From Pseudomonas mohnii (GTDB taxonomy: Bacteria > Pseudomonadota > Gammaproteobacteria > Pseudomonadales > Pseudomonadaceae), in contig NZ_FNRV01000001.1 in assembly GCF_900105115.1 (NCBI RefSeq), positions 5,316,501 through 5,380,500 of the forward strand: DNA of 64,000 nucleotides, read 5' to 3'. A program made the translations under genes and the position numbers. A model generated the notes under the pieces. It made no database searches and was not told where the DNA came from. It saw only the letters and a list, made by a program, of their open reading frames with translations. The first letter of the stretch is position 1. Each line of letters starts with the position of its first letter. Of the stretch, positions 26,728 through 35,480 are shown one piece after another.

Positions 26728-27054
26728 GGGTGATCTCCATAAGTGGCTTCTGAAACGTTCGAGTATGAGCCTTGGGTGAAGGTTCAGTACAAATGACTGG
26801 TACAACTTTTGCTATGTCGTGGTGCGTCAGTCTGCGCCGTTGCGCTGTCGCTGGGCATGATTTCAGTAAAACGTTAACTCAAACAATCAAAACCCGTGAA
26901 ATTGTCCCGGTCATCGTTGGCCATGACGAACCCTGTGCGCCAAATCGGTTCATTGGGGTGACCTGCTCGATGCGGGAAGGTCACAACTTGGTGCATGGAT
27001 TGCCCGCACGAACTGCTTTGGTGCTTTTTTCAGCCTTAAAGGTCTGCCAAATCC
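26728..27054 (+). promoter_or_regulatory. amtB upstream region with candidate sigma-54 promoter
   Basis: A 327-base stretch without a gene. At 26989-27003, TGGTGC-N5-TTGC gives GG at 26990-26991 and GC at 27002-27003, exactly ten bases apart, as required for -24/-12 sigma-54 promoters. The start of transcription would be near 27015, about 40 bases before the ATG. This suits a nitrogen-regulated ammonium transporter. No clear NtrC sites were identified. The upstream half also holds the promoter of the divergent YqjD-like gene. Confidence 0.6.
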
Positions 27055-28263
27055 ATGGAAAATCTGCAAAGTGCTGTGGACAGTCTGGTCCATAGCTCCA
27101 ATACATTGTTCATACTGATCGGCGCCGTCATGGTACTGGCCATGCACGCCGGTTTTGCCTTTCTTGAAGTCGGAACGGTTCGCCAAAAAAACCAGGTTAA
27201 CGCATTGTCGAAGATCCTCAGCGACTTCGCCGTTTCAACCCTGGCTTACTTCTTTATAGGCTATTGGATTTCCTACGGCGTCACTTTCATGCAACCGGCC
27301 GCGGTGATCAATGCCGATCACGGCTATGGCCTGGTGAAGTTTTTCTTTCTGCTGACCTTTGCGGCGGCGATCCCGGCGATCATTTCCGGGGGCATTGCCG
27401 AACGCGCCCGGTTCGTCCCGCAGTTGTGCGCGACCGCCTTGATCGTAGCGTTCGTCTATCCCTTTTTCGAGGGCATGATCTGGAACGGCAACTTTGGCTT
27501 GCAGGCCTGGTTGCTGGAACGTTTTGGCGCAGGTTTCCATGATTTTGCCGGCTCTGTGGTGGTCCATGCCATGGGCGGTTGGCTGGCGCTCGCGGCGGTG
27601 CTGTTGCTGGGGCCGCGTAATGGCCGTTATCGCGAAGGACGCCTGGTGGCGTTCGCGCCTTCGAGCATTCCCTTTCTGGCGTTGGGTTCATGGATCCTGA
27701 TTGTCGGCTGGTTCGGTTTCAACGTCATGAGCGCCCAAACCCTGCAAGGTGTCAGTGGATTGGTGGCGGTGAACTCATTGATGGCCTTGGTTGGCGGCAC
27801 CGTGGCGGCATTGATCGTCGGGCGCAATGACCCTGGCTTTCTGCACAACGGCCCATTGGCCGGGCTGGTGGCAATCTGTGCCGGTTCCGACCTGATGCAC
27901 CCGGTGGGCGCGCTGGTGACCGGTGCGATTGCCGGTGCGTTGTTCGTCTGGTGTTTCACTGCCGCTCAAAGCAAGTGGCATATCGACGATGTGCTGGGTG
28001 TCTGGCCCCTGCATGGCCTGTGTGGCGCGTGGGGCGGTATTGCTTGCGGTATTTTCGGTCAGGGTGCACTGGGTGGGTTGGGTGGGGTGAGCCTGATCAG
28101 CCAGTTAATTGGTACCGCGTTGGGCGTTGGCGTGGCATTGACCGGTGGTTTTGCGGTGTATGGCGTGATCAAGGCGCTCCATGGTCTGCGGTTGAGCCAG
28201 GAGGAGGAGTATTACGGTGCAGACTTGTCGGTACACAAGATTGGTGCCGTCAGTCAGGATTGA
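27055..28263 (+). CDS. amtB: Ammonium transporter AmtB
   Basis: 402 residues with about eleven transmembrane helices. Family marks: MHAGFAFLEVGTVRQKNQVNALSKI (helix 1), FDFAGSVVVHAMGG-type segment (first pore histidine, about residue 164) and DDVLGVWPLHGLCGAWGG (second pore histidine, about 316). NGNFG and GFLHNGPLAGLVAICAGSD are also typical. The protein starts without the long signal peptide of E. coli AmtB. No glnK gene is adjacent on either side, unlike the usual glnK-amtB pair, so this is a separate ammonium transporter gene. A candidate sigma-54 promoter precedes it. Confidence 0.94.
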   Translation: MENLQSAVDSLVHSSNTLFILIGAVMVLAMHAGFAFLEVGTVRQKNQVNALSKILSDFAVSTLAYFFIGYWISYGVTFMQPAAVINADHGYGLVKFFFLLTFAAAIPAIISGGIAERARFVPQLCATALIVAFVYPFFEGMIWNGNFGLQAWLLERFGAGFHDFAGSVVVHAMGGWLALAAVLLLGPRNGRYREGRLVAFAPSSIPFLALGSWILIVGWFGFNVMSAQTLQGVSGLVAVNSLMALVGGTVAALIVGRNDPGFLHNGPLAGLVAICAGSDLMHPVGALVTGAIAGALFVWCFTAAQSKWHIDDVLGVWPLHGLCGAWGGIACGIFGQGALGGLGGVSLISQLIGTALGVGVALTGGFAVYGVIKALHGLRLSQEEEYYGADLSVHKIGAVSQD

Positions 28264-28362
28264 GACTGCTGAAATTCACGTTTCAAGGCAGAGGATTCAA
28301 TGGCTCGACGGCTTTTCGGGGCAGGCCTAGAATAAGCACTTCATTTTTTAGGTTGAGCGCTC

Positions 28363-28599
28363 ATGCTTCCTGAATGTCAGTTGTTCGGCACCCTCGGGTG
28401 CCATCTCTGTGAAGTGGCCGAAGCCATGCTGATGGAATTTGTTGAGCGCGGCTTGCTGGTGGAACTGGTGGATATCGCTGAGGACGAAACCTGGTTCGAA
28501 GCCTACAGTCTGCGCATTCCTGTTTTACGGCGGGTCGATAATGGCGCGGAGCTAGGCTGGCCGTTCAGTGCCGATGACGTGGTGGCGTTCCTGCGATAA
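28363..28599 (+). CDS. Glutaredoxin-like family protein (DUF836)
   Basis: 78 residues. Thioredoxin-fold start with CxxC-type active site in FGTLGCHLCEVAEAML, a LVELVDIAEDETWFEAYSLRIPVLRR segment carrying the cis-proline, and WPFSADDVVAFLR at the end. The size and pattern fit the small glutaredoxin-related DUF836 family; substrate unknown. Probably alone in its transcript. Confidence 0.82.
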   Translation: MLPECQLFGTLGCHLCEVAEAMLMEFVERGLLVELVDIAEDETWFEAYSLRIPVLRRVDNGAELGWPFSADDVVAFLR

Positions 28600-28769
28600 G
28601 CGTTTTTTGCGATGGCCTGTTCCCGCCTGTCGATCTTCGCGAATGATCCCCTTGGCTTAATCAATGCGATTCGGATACTGTATGCGCATACAGTTATCCG
28701 GATTGCCGACCTTGTCACCCCTGACTTCAGGGTTTGAGCAGGCGAGCCCGGGCGTGAGAGGGATGAATC

Positions 28770-29087
28770 GTGGTCAATGTCGAACAATTGAAAAGCAGCG
28801 TGAACCGGATGTCGGTGGACGTAGTACGCGAAGCGGTTCTCGAACTGCGTCTTGATGGTCTGGTGACGGAAGGCAAAACACCCTTCAACAAACTGCATTT
28901 CAATACCTGTTTTGCAGAAATCGAAGCCTTGTTTCAGCGCGCTGGCTATCACCGGCAACTGGACGTCGTGGGCTACCAGGGTTTGTTGTATGCGCTTTAT
29001 GACCCGGCGCGCTGGGAAGCGGTCGATGTGCTGCGCTGGCTCAAGGAATACACAGAAGCCGCGGCGCGCAAGCAGATTCCTGCTTGA
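28770..29087 (+). CDS. Conserved hypothetical protein
   Basis: 105 residues from a GTG codon behind AGAGGG. Mostly helical, no signal peptide or membrane segment, no cysteine cluster. Codon usage and conservation-like composition suggest a real gene, and it sits in the same direction as the following pseudouridine synthase with a 70-base gap. I do not recognise a domain; the DVVGYQGLLYALYDPARWEAVDVLRWLKEY region is the most distinctive part. Confidence 0.65.
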   Translation: MVNVEQLKSSVNRMSVDVVREAVLELRLDGLVTEGKTPFNKLHFNTCFAEIEALFQRAGYHRQLDVVGYQGLLYALYDPARWEAVDVLRWLKEYTEAAARKQIPA

Positions 29088-29157
29088 GAATCTCTTCTAG
29101 GCTCACTCCTGTCTCTGTCGGATAATGCCGCCCTGCATTGAGGGTTAGAGCTTTCGT

Positions 29158-30048
29158 ATGTCCACTTCAACTTTTTCGGCTGCACACCACCAGGCGAGCA
29201 CGCTCTATTTGCCCCCCGGCCCGTGGCAGACCGTGCTCGACTGCCTGTGCGAGCACTTCAGTGCCATCGGGCGTGAACAATGGCTGGATCGAATTGCCCG
29301 CGGCCGCGTCCTCGACGGGCAAGGTGCGCCGATCACCGTTGATCTGCCTTACAGGGAAGGCCTGAGAATTCACTATTTTCGCGAAATACCGGACGAAAAA
29401 ACGATCCCGGTGGTCGAGTCGATTTTGTACGCGGATGAGCATCTGGTCGTGGCAGACAAGCCGCACTTTCTGCCTGTGACTCCGGCGGGGGAGTATGTGG
29501 AGCAGACCTTGCTCAGACGGTTGATTCGTCGCCTGGATAACCCGCACCTGGTGCCCTTGCATCGAATTGACCGGCATACCGCGGGGCTTGTGTTGTTTTC
29601 TGCCAACCCGCAGAGCCGATCGGCGTATCAGTCGTTGTTTCCTGCGCGGCAGATCGAGAAACGGTACGAGGCCATTGCCGGGGCATTGCCTGATCTCTCA
29701 TTTCCCTTGGTGCACAAGAGCCGTCTTGTCGATGGCGAGCCTTTTTTCCGCATGCAGGAAGGGCCGGGCGCCAGCAATACCGAGACAGCCGTCGAGATCA
29801 GGGAGAAAAACGGGGATCTCTGGCGTTATGGACTTTACCCGGTGACGGGCAAGAAGCATCAGCTGCGGGTACACATGACGGCGCTGGGTGCGAGCATTTG
29901 TAATGATCCGTTTTATCCCCGGGTGCTCAAGGATGTCGAGGATGACTACGCCAATCCTTTGAAGTTGCTGGCCCAAGGACTGAAATTTGTCGACCCGGTC
30001 ACGGGGCAGGAACGAGAGTTCGAGAGCGCCATTACCCTTCAATGGTGA
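29158..30048 (+). CDS. RluA-family pseudouridine synthase
   Basis: 296 residues. The catalytic motif PLHRIDRHTAGLVLFS (Asp about 143) and DEHLVVADKPHFLPVTP identify the RluA family, which isomerises uridine in rRNA or tRNA. A basic S4-like N-terminal part includes WLDRIARGRVLDGQG. TGKKHQLRVHM is the usual late motif. The target RNA cannot be told from sequence; it is not one of the better-known RluA, RluC or RluD forms by length. Confidence 0.88.
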   Translation: MSTSTFSAAHHQASTLYLPPGPWQTVLDCLCEHFSAIGREQWLDRIARGRVLDGQGAPITVDLPYREGLRIHYFREIPDEKTIPVVESILYADEHLVVADKPHFLPVTPAGEYVEQTLLRRLIRRLDNPHLVPLHRIDRHTAGLVLFSANPQSRSAYQSLFPARQIEKRYEAIAGALPDLSFPLVHKSRLVDGEPFFRMQEGPGASNTETAVEIREKNGDLWRYGLYPVTGKKHQLRVHMTALGASICNDPFYPRVLKDVEDDYANPLKLLAQGLKFVDPVTGQEREFESAITLQW

Positions 30049-30209
30049 TGAACCAGGGCGTTTTATTTAGCCGTGCCTGCAAAAAATATCGAATTTAAGG
30101 GCCGCTCTACAGTCAGTTGATAAGGCCTCGCGATCTTGGCTTTCAACGACCTCGGCATAGCAGCCGGATCGCCCGGTAGCACCGAGACCTATCGTGCAAG
30201 GAAACCCCC

Positions 30210-30488
30210 ATGAAACGTACCGCTTTCGCTGGAATATTCATTTGCGCTGCAATGTTGGCCTCTCCTGCATTCGCCGCAGACAACAATCTATGCACCGCCA
30301 AGCTTCAGGAGCTCAAGGACAAAGTCACGAGCCTGCCAGCCACCTCTGAAAACACCACCATGGAAATCAGGCGGTTGTTGGCCAGTGCCGAAGCGTCCAA
30401 GCTTGCCGGGGATAACACGAAATGCGTTACCGAAGCTACGCAAGCCCTGTCACGCGCGGATAAGCTGAGCAACGAACCGAATCCGTAA
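30210..30488 (+). CDS. Small periplasmic hypothetical protein
   Basis: 92 residues. Signal peptide MKRTAFAGIFICAAMLASPAFA with cleavage after AFA; mature part about 70 residues, helical, with two cysteines (NLCTAKL and TKCVTEA) that could form a disulphide. No known domain recognised. AGGAAA stands before the ATG. Followed by an intrinsic terminator. Confidence 0.75.
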   Translation: MKRTAFAGIFICAAMLASPAFAADNNLCTAKLQELKDKVTSLPATSENTTMEIRRLLASAEASKLAGDNTKCVTEATQALSRADKLSNEPNP

Positions 30489-30532
30489 TCGCGTCAATCC
30501 GATTCGGCTTCATGAATTTGATGCGGACAAAA

Positions 30533-30560
30533 AAATGCCCCGACGAGTCGGGGCATTCTT
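30533..30560. terminator. Intrinsic terminator between convergent small genes
   Basis: AATGCCCCGAC-GA-GTCGGGGCATT with an A run before and a TCTT tail after. Serves the periplasmic protein gene and probably the convergent lipoprotein gene. Confidence 0.88.
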
Positions 30561-30583
30561 GTATCCGGTGTCCGCTGCGCGAA

Positions 30584-30805
30584 TTACAACTCTTTAACGG
30601 TACGAACCTGATCCTTATTGATGCGGGTCTGTTTGCCATCCAGTTGTTCGAATTCGTAGAAGCCCGAATCCTTGTCATAGTGTGGCGTGTCGACGGCCTG
30701 GATTTCACGACCGTCGTTCAAGGTGATCACTGCAGGCGACGCGCAACCGGCCAGGGTAGCGAGGCCCAGTGCGAGCGTGAAAGTGGCCAGGATCCGTTGA
30801 GTCAT
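30584..30805 (-). CDS. YgdI/YgdR-family small lipoprotein
   Basis: 73 residues. Lipoprotein signal peptide ending LATLAGC (lipobox, Cys21), then a compact beta domain PAVITLNDGREIQAVDTPHYDKDSGFYEFEQLDGKQTRINKDQVRTVKEL, the SH3-like pattern of YgdI/YgdR. Envelope location; function unknown. GGAGATACACCC precedes the ATG. Confidence 0.88.
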   Translation of the reverse strand: MTQRILATFTLALGLATLAGCASPAVITLNDGREIQAVDTPHYDKDSGFYEFEQLDGKQTRINKDQVRTVKEL

Positions 30806-30882
30806 GGGTGTATCTCCGAAAATGAATTCTTTTGGTTACTGAGCTTGAGACGTATGCAGAACGTGCAAGTTCCTTGATAGGT

Positions 30883-31482
30883 TCAGTCTGACACAGTGTT
30901 GTGCGCGCTTAACAGTTCCGGTGTGTTGAGATTGGCCAGGCGTGGATCATTATCAGGACACTGCAATGCGGTAGCGCCCAGTTTGCGCATAAGTCGGCCC
31001 GGGCTGCGCTCGCCGTCGTTCCAGGCGCTTTCGAAGTCAGCGCGAAGTGCCACGGGAATGACGCACAGTAGAGGTTCCCAGTGCTCGCCATGGCGCAGCA
31101 TCAACGGCTTGTCGGGATGCTGGTTGGCGGTTCCGCGCATGCTGTTGAGCAGGGCGGCATCGATGCGTGGAACATCACACGGCAAGACCAGCAGATGTGT
31201 ATGGCGAGCGGCTTTCAATCCTGCACGAATGCCGGCCAACGGCCCGGGAAAGTCACCTTCGTCGTCATGCACCAGTTGATCGGCATAAGGCGCGTATTTT
31301 TCCGGGTTCCGGTTGCAGGAGATGATCAGGTCATCGCTCAGTGGCCGTGTCTTGCGATGCAGATGTGCAATCAGCGGTTCACCGTGCCAGTCCAGCAACC
31401 CTTTATCCTGCCCTCCCATGCGCTGGCCGCGACCGCCTGCCAGGAGCAGAATGGAGCAGGGCGGCAACTGATTCGAAGTCAT
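30883..31482 (-). CDS. mobA: Molybdenum cofactor guanylyltransferase MobA
   Basis: 199 residues. Transfers GMP to molybdopterin to give the bis-MGD cofactor of DMSO-reductase-family enzymes. The nucleotide loop [26 protein letters not shown] (about 12-37) carries the invariant glycines and the lysine, and [15 protein letters not shown] (about 98) the metal-binding aspartate. It is divergent from moaB-moeA with a gap of 90 bases, so all three can be coordinated. Confidence 0.94.
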   Translation of the reverse strand: MTSNQLPPCSILLLAGGRGQRMGGQDKGLLDWHGEPLIAHLHRKTRPLSDDLIISCNRNPEKYAPYADQLVHDDEGDFPGPLAGIRAGLKAARHTHLLVLPCDVPRIDAALLNSMRGTANQHPDKPLMLRHGEHWEPLLCVIPVALRADFESAWNDGERSPGRLMRKLGATALQCPDNDPRLANLNTPELLSAHNTVSD

Positions 31483-31572
31483 GGCGGTTCTCCATCAGAC
31501 ATGGGAGGGCGGCGAAAAAATGAGGCGCTGTGATATAACACCGGGCTGTTTCTCCTACAACTGGACGAGCCT

Positions 31573-32112
31573 ATGAAAGCCAAGGCTGATGTACCTTTCG
31601 CGCCGCTCAACATTGCGGTGCTGACTGTCAGCGATACCCGTACCCTGGAAACCGATACCTCAGGCCAGGTCTTCGTCGACCGCTTGACGGCTGCCGGCCA
31701 TAACCTGGCCTCCCGGGTATTGCTTAAAGATGACCTCTACAAAATTCGCGCGCAAGTCGCCAACTGGATTGCCGATGATGTGGTGCAGGTCGTGCTGATC
31801 ACCGGCGGCACCGGTTTTACCGGTCGCGACAGCACCCCGGAAGCGGTGAGCTGCCTGCTCGATAAACAAGTCGATGGCTTCGGTGAGTTGTTCCGGCAGA
31901 TTTCGGTGGCGGACATCGGCACCTCCACTGTTCAGTCCCGCGCCCTGGCCGGTCTGGCGAACGGGACGCTGGTCTGCTGCCTGCCAGGCTCGACCAATGC
32001 GGTGCGCACGGGTTGGGATGGCATTCTTTCCGAACAACTGGACTCGCGCCATCGCCCCTGTAATTTCGTGGCTCATTTGAAACAGGCGGCACCCTGTGAA
32101 TCCCGTGGGTAA
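31573..32112 (+). CDS. moaB: Molybdenum cofactor biosynthesis protein MoaB
   Basis: 179 residues of the MogA/MoaB fold, which adenylylates molybdopterin before molybdate insertion. Signatures LNIAVLTVSDTRTLETDTSG, VVLITGGTGFTGRDSTPEAV and VCCLPGSTNAVRTGWD. The last 17 bases overlap moeA, giving tight coupling of the two consecutive steps. Confidence 0.94.
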   Translation: MKAKADVPFAPLNIAVLTVSDTRTLETDTSGQVFVDRLTAAGHNLASRVLLKDDLYKIRAQVANWIADDVVQVVLITGGTGFTGRDSTPEAVSCLLDKQVDGFGELFRQISVADIGTSTVQSRALAGLANGTLVCCLPGSTNAVRTGWDGILSEQLDSRHRPCNFVAHLKQAAPCESRG

Positions 32113-33322
32113 ACCGGGCAAGACCGGCAGCCTGATGCCGGTCGAGGTGGCGCTGGCACGCCTGCTGGAATTGGCCGACAACTCCCGGATTCATGAGCGT
32201 GAACGCTTGCCGTTGGCGCAGGTGCAAGGCCGTGTGCTGGCGGACGATTTGGTGTCGACCCTTGATTTGCCCCCGTGGCCCAACAGCGCCATGGACGGTT
32301 ATGCCTTGCGCCTGGCTGACTGGACGGGTGAGCCGTTGGTTGTCAGTCAGAAGATATTTGCCGGGCAGGCACCCGAACCATTGCAGCCGGGTACCTGTGC
32401 CAGAATCTTCACGGGTGCCCCTGTACCGGCGGGTGCTGACTGCGTCGAGATGCAGGAAAACGCGGTCATCCAGGCAGATGAGCGAATACATTTCGCCGAA
32501 ACCATGACCCTTGGGCAAAACATCCGTCCACAAGGCCAGGAAACCACCATCGGTGAACTGATTTTGCCGGCGGGGACTCGTCTGGGGCCGATCGAGCAAG
32601 GCCTGGCGGCTTCGCTGGGGTGTGCCGAGCTGGACGTGATTCGAAAGGTTCGTGTCGCGGTTCTTTCCACCGGGGACGAATTGATTGAACCAGGGCAGGC
32701 GCTGGGGCCTGGCCAGATCTATAACAGCAACCGTGTGTTGCTCTGCAGTTGGTTACAGCGTTTGGGTTGCGAAGTGATCGATGCCGGTATCCTGCCGGAT
32801 GACCTGACCACCACGCGCGCGCGCCTTGGCGAGTTGAAGGATGTCGATCTGATTCTCTCGACGGGGGGCGTATCGGTAGGTGAGGCGGACTTTTTGGGCA
32901 TTGCCTTGCGGGAAGAGGGTGAGTTGGCATTGTGGAAACTCGCCATCAAACCCGGCAAACCACTGACATTCGGGCACTTCCGTGGCGTTCCGGTCATTGG
33001 CTTGCCCGGCAATCCGGCATCAACCCTGGTGACCTTTGCCTTGCTGACACGGCCCTATCTCCTGCGTCGTCAGGGGGTAAAGGAAGTCGAGCCGTTGAAA
33101 GTGCAGGTACAGGCAGGATTTGACTGGCTCAAAGCCGGCAATCGACGCGAGTATTTGCGCGGTCGCCTGGAGAATGGTCGGGCGATCATCTACAGGAACC
33201 AGAGTTCCGGGGTGTTGCGCAGCGCCGCCTGGGCCGATGGACTGGTTGAGGTGCTCGAGGATCGTACGCTTGTCGTAGGTGACAGTGTGTACTTCATACC
33301 GTTGAGCGAAGTCCTGGGCTGA
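32096..33322 (+). CDS. moeA: Molybdopterin molybdenumtransferase MoeA
   Basis: 408 residues from a GTG codon inside the end of moaB. Inserts molybdate into adenylylated molybdopterin. Marks: LPPWPNSAMDGYALR (about 57), ARIFTGAPVPAGAD (about 102), VLSTGDELIEPG (about 188), ILSTGGVSVGEADF (about 250), KPGKPLTFG and GLPGNPAS. Full length for the family. It is followed by a hairpin with a T-rich tail. Confidence 0.95.
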   Translation: MNPVGKPGKTGSLMPVEVALARLLELADNSRIHERERLPLAQVQGRVLADDLVSTLDLPPWPNSAMDGYALRLADWTGEPLVVSQKIFAGQAPEPLQPGTCARIFTGAPVPAGADCVEMQENAVIQADERIHFAETMTLGQNIRPQGQETTIGELILPAGTRLGPIEQGLAASLGCAELDVIRKVRVAVLSTGDELIEPGQALGPGQIYNSNRVLLCSWLQRLGCEVIDAGILPDDLTTTRARLGELKDVDLILSTGGVSVGEADFLGIALREEGELALWKLAIKPGKPLTFGHFRGVPVIGLPGNPASTLVTFALLTRPYLLRRQGVKEVEPLKVQVQAGFDWLKAGNRREYLRGRLENGRAIIYRNQSSGVLRSAAWADGLVEVLEDRTLVVGDSVYFIPLSEVLG

Positions 33323-33348
33323 CCCGGTGAACAATCTTCGTCTTGCAA

Positions 33349-33372
33349 GCCCGGTTGATCGAACCGGGTTTT
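33349..33372 (+). terminator. Intrinsic terminator after moeA
   Basis: CCCGGTT-GATCG-AACCGGG followed by TTTTGC, 27 bases after the moeA stop. Confidence 0.75.
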
Positions 33373-33386
33373 GCGTTGATGAGGCT

Positions 33387-33698
33387 TTAATTCGCCAGAA
33401 GCAGTGTCACGAGCTGCTCGAAACGACTATTGGCGATCCAGCCGAGAAGCCCGAGGACTACGGCTGTTCCGCCAGCCGAATAGGCGAGTCGGTGCTTGAT
33501 GGATTTGAGGTCACTGCGAATGTCTTCCATGTCCCTTCGGATGCACTTGAGGCGTGTTTCCAGTTCAGTGACGCGAGGTTCCATATCAACTTCTCCGTTG
33601 GGTTTCATGCTGTTTTTGATTTCAGCCGGCTGGTTGGCCTGTTTCTCTGCGAGTGGTGCGACCGGAAACACCGATAGGCTGGAGTGATGGCTCTGCAT
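33387..33698 (-). CDS. Small coiled-coil protein with one C-terminal membrane segment
   Basis: 103 residues. Variable N-terminus (1-38), then a heptad-like helix EPRVTELETRLKCIRRDMEDIRSDLKSIKHRL, then SAGGTAVVLGLLGWIANSRF as a single transmembrane segment and a short tail. The pattern is that of small XhlA-like or coiled-coil anchor proteins; no function assigned. ATG at 33698 follows AAGGACG; an internal ATG at the start of the coiled coil would give a 65-residue protein. Confidence 0.6.
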   Translation of the reverse strand: MQSHHSSLSVFPVAPLAEKQANQPAEIKNSMKPNGEVDMEPRVTELETRLKCIRRDMEDIRSDLKSIKHRLAYSAGGTAVVLGLLGWIANSRFEQLVTLLLAN

Positions 33699-33925
33699 GG
33701 CACGTCCTTGTGTTTGTGCTGCTGATCACTAAAAACCGAAGGCACCAAAGTGGACCAATCACACTTTCTGGTCAATTGAGCCGATTCCTCACGTTTTGTA
33801 AGAAAAATCCTGCTACATAGGGCTCAAGTCGACTCGACTGGAAATAATTCAATTTCTTGCGACTTTTATCGGTTGCGTCGCGGTCAACATCTCCCATAGG
33901 CCAATCAATCCCGGGAGTGACACCG

Positions 33926-34837
33926 ATGAGCGAACGCAAGGCGCTGTTGATATTGCATGGTAAGCAGGCGCTCAACGAGGCAGTGCGTGCTGCCGTCGAA
34001 AGCAAGCGCGAGCAGGGTTGGGAACTGGCTGTCCGGGTGACCTGGGAGGCCGGTGACGCACAGCGGCTGGTGGATGAAGCACTGACCGCCGGCTACCGGC
34101 AAATCATCGCTGGCGGTGGCGATGGCACGTTGCGTGATATTGCCGAGGCCATGGCGGCGCATTCGACCGGGGCCAGCCTGGTGCTGATGCCTCTGGGAAC
34201 CGCCAATGATTTTGCCCGCGCCGCCGGTATTCCACTGGAGCCGGATCAGGCACTGGAACTTCTGGAGCGTGCGCCCAGCCCCATCGATCTGGGGGACGTG
34301 GGCGGGCAAGTGTTCTTGAACATGGCCACGGGCGGTTTCGGCAGCCAGGTCACCGCCAATACCTCGGAGGAGCTGAAAAAAGTCCTCGGTGGCGCTGCGT
34401 ATCTCTTCACGGGTCTGTCACGTTTCAGTGAGTTGCACGCGGCTTATGGCGAGTTGCACGGACCGGATTTTCACTGGAGTGGCGAGCTGTTGGCGTTGGG
34501 CATCGGTAATGGCCGGCAGGCGGGAGGTGGCCATGTGTTATGTCCGCAAGCGCTGGCGGACGACGGTCTGCTCGATATCAGCATTTTGCCGGCACCGCAG
34601 GAACTGGTGGGCACCTTGAAAAACCTGCTGGCCGATGGCTTTGGTATCGACAACATGTTCGTGCGGGCACGCCTGCCTTGGGTCGAGATCAAGGCCTCCG
34701 AAGGCCTGCACATCAACCTCGATGGCGAGCCGTTGGAAGGTGACAACCTGCGATTCTCGGCTCGACCGGGGGCGCTAAGGGTGCATTTGCCCGAGCATTC
34801 GCCGTTGTTGGGCGCCAGCGTTAATCGTCCAGACTGA
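33926..34837 (+). CDS. yegS: YegS-like lipid kinase
   Basis: 303 residues of the diacylglycerol kinase/sphingosine kinase catalytic fold. GGGDGTLRDIAEAMAAH (about 67) binds nucleotide; LPLGTANDFARAAGIP (about 92), FLNMATGGFGSQVT (about 129) and NLDGEPLEGDN (C-terminal) are typical of YegS, which phosphorylates phosphatidylglycerol in vitro. ATG at 33926 has GGGAG upstream; an earlier in-frame codon does not. Its last 17 bases overlap the convergent regulator gene. Confidence 0.9.
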   Translation: MSERKALLILHGKQALNEAVRAAVESKREQGWELAVRVTWEAGDAQRLVDEALTAGYRQIIAGGGDGTLRDIAEAMAAHSTGASLVLMPLGTANDFARAAGIPLEPDQALELLERAPSPIDLGDVGGQVFLNMATGGFGSQVTANTSEELKKVLGGAAYLFTGLSRFSELHAAYGELHGPDFHWSGELLALGIGNGRQAGGGHVLCPQALADDGLLDISILPAPQELVGTLKNLLADGFGIDNMFVRARLPWVEIKASEGLHINLDGEPLEGDNLRFSARPGALRVHLPEHSPLLGASVNRPD

Positions 34838-35480
34838 TGATCTGCTCGCGCACGGCGAATAAAACAAGGCCTGCCACATCGAAGATCTGCAAGCGTTTCA
34901 TGATCTGCGAGCGATGGGTTTCAACTGTCTTGACGCTCAGGCCCAGGCCGTTGGCGATTTCCCGGGTGGATTTTCCCCGAACAATCAAACGAAGGATTTC
35001 CAGCTGACGGGGCGTCAGGTTGTGCGAATCAACGGATTCAGTCTGGTTTTTCTGGGTTCGGGTCAGCGCCTGGTTGATAACCGTATGGGCGATGGCCGGG
35101 CTCAGGTAACGTTCGTTGTTTCGCAACGCCTCCAGCGCCTGTTCCAGCTCAGTGGCTGTGGTGTCCTTGAGCAGGTAGCCATGGGCACCCGATTCCAGCG
35201 CCTGCATGATCAGTGCCGGGTCGGTGTGCATCGACAGGATCAGCACCTTGGCCTGTGGGCGTATCCGCTTGAGCTGCTGCAAGGCTTCAACGCCGCCGGT
35301 TTGCTTCATGGAAATGTCCAGCAGCACGATATCCGGGGACAGATGCTCGACCATCGCGAGCAATTGCGAGCCGTCATCGGCCTCGCCAATGACCGCGTAG
35401 CCAGGAAGGTCGAGCACCAGGGCGCGTACGCCAGCCCTGATCAGCGAGTGGTCATCCACCAGAAGTAAGTTACAAGTCAA
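34821..35480 (-). CDS. NarL-family response regulator
   Basis: 219 residues. Receiver domain LLLVDDHSLIRAG, phospho-acceptor in DIVLLDISMKQTGG, GYLLKDTT; LuxR helix-turn-helix in LTPRQLEILRLIVRGKSTREIANGLGLSVKTVETHRSQIMKRL. The start is taken as TTG at 35480, because it overlaps the kinase stop by four bases (TTGA) and has AAAGG seven bases upstream; a longer frame runs through the kinase gene. Partner of the upstream kinase; target genes unknown. Confidence 0.85.
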   Translation of the reverse strand: MTCNLLLVDDHSLIRAGVRALVLDLPGYAVIGEADDGSQLLAMVEHLSPDIVLLDISMKQTGGVEALQQLKRIRPQAKVLILSMHTDPALIMQALESGAHGYLLKDTTATELEQALEALRNNERYLSPAIAHTVINQALTRTQKNQTESVDSHNLTPRQLEILRLIVRGKSTREIANGLGLSVKTVETHRSQIMKRLQIFDVAGLVLFAVREQIISLDD

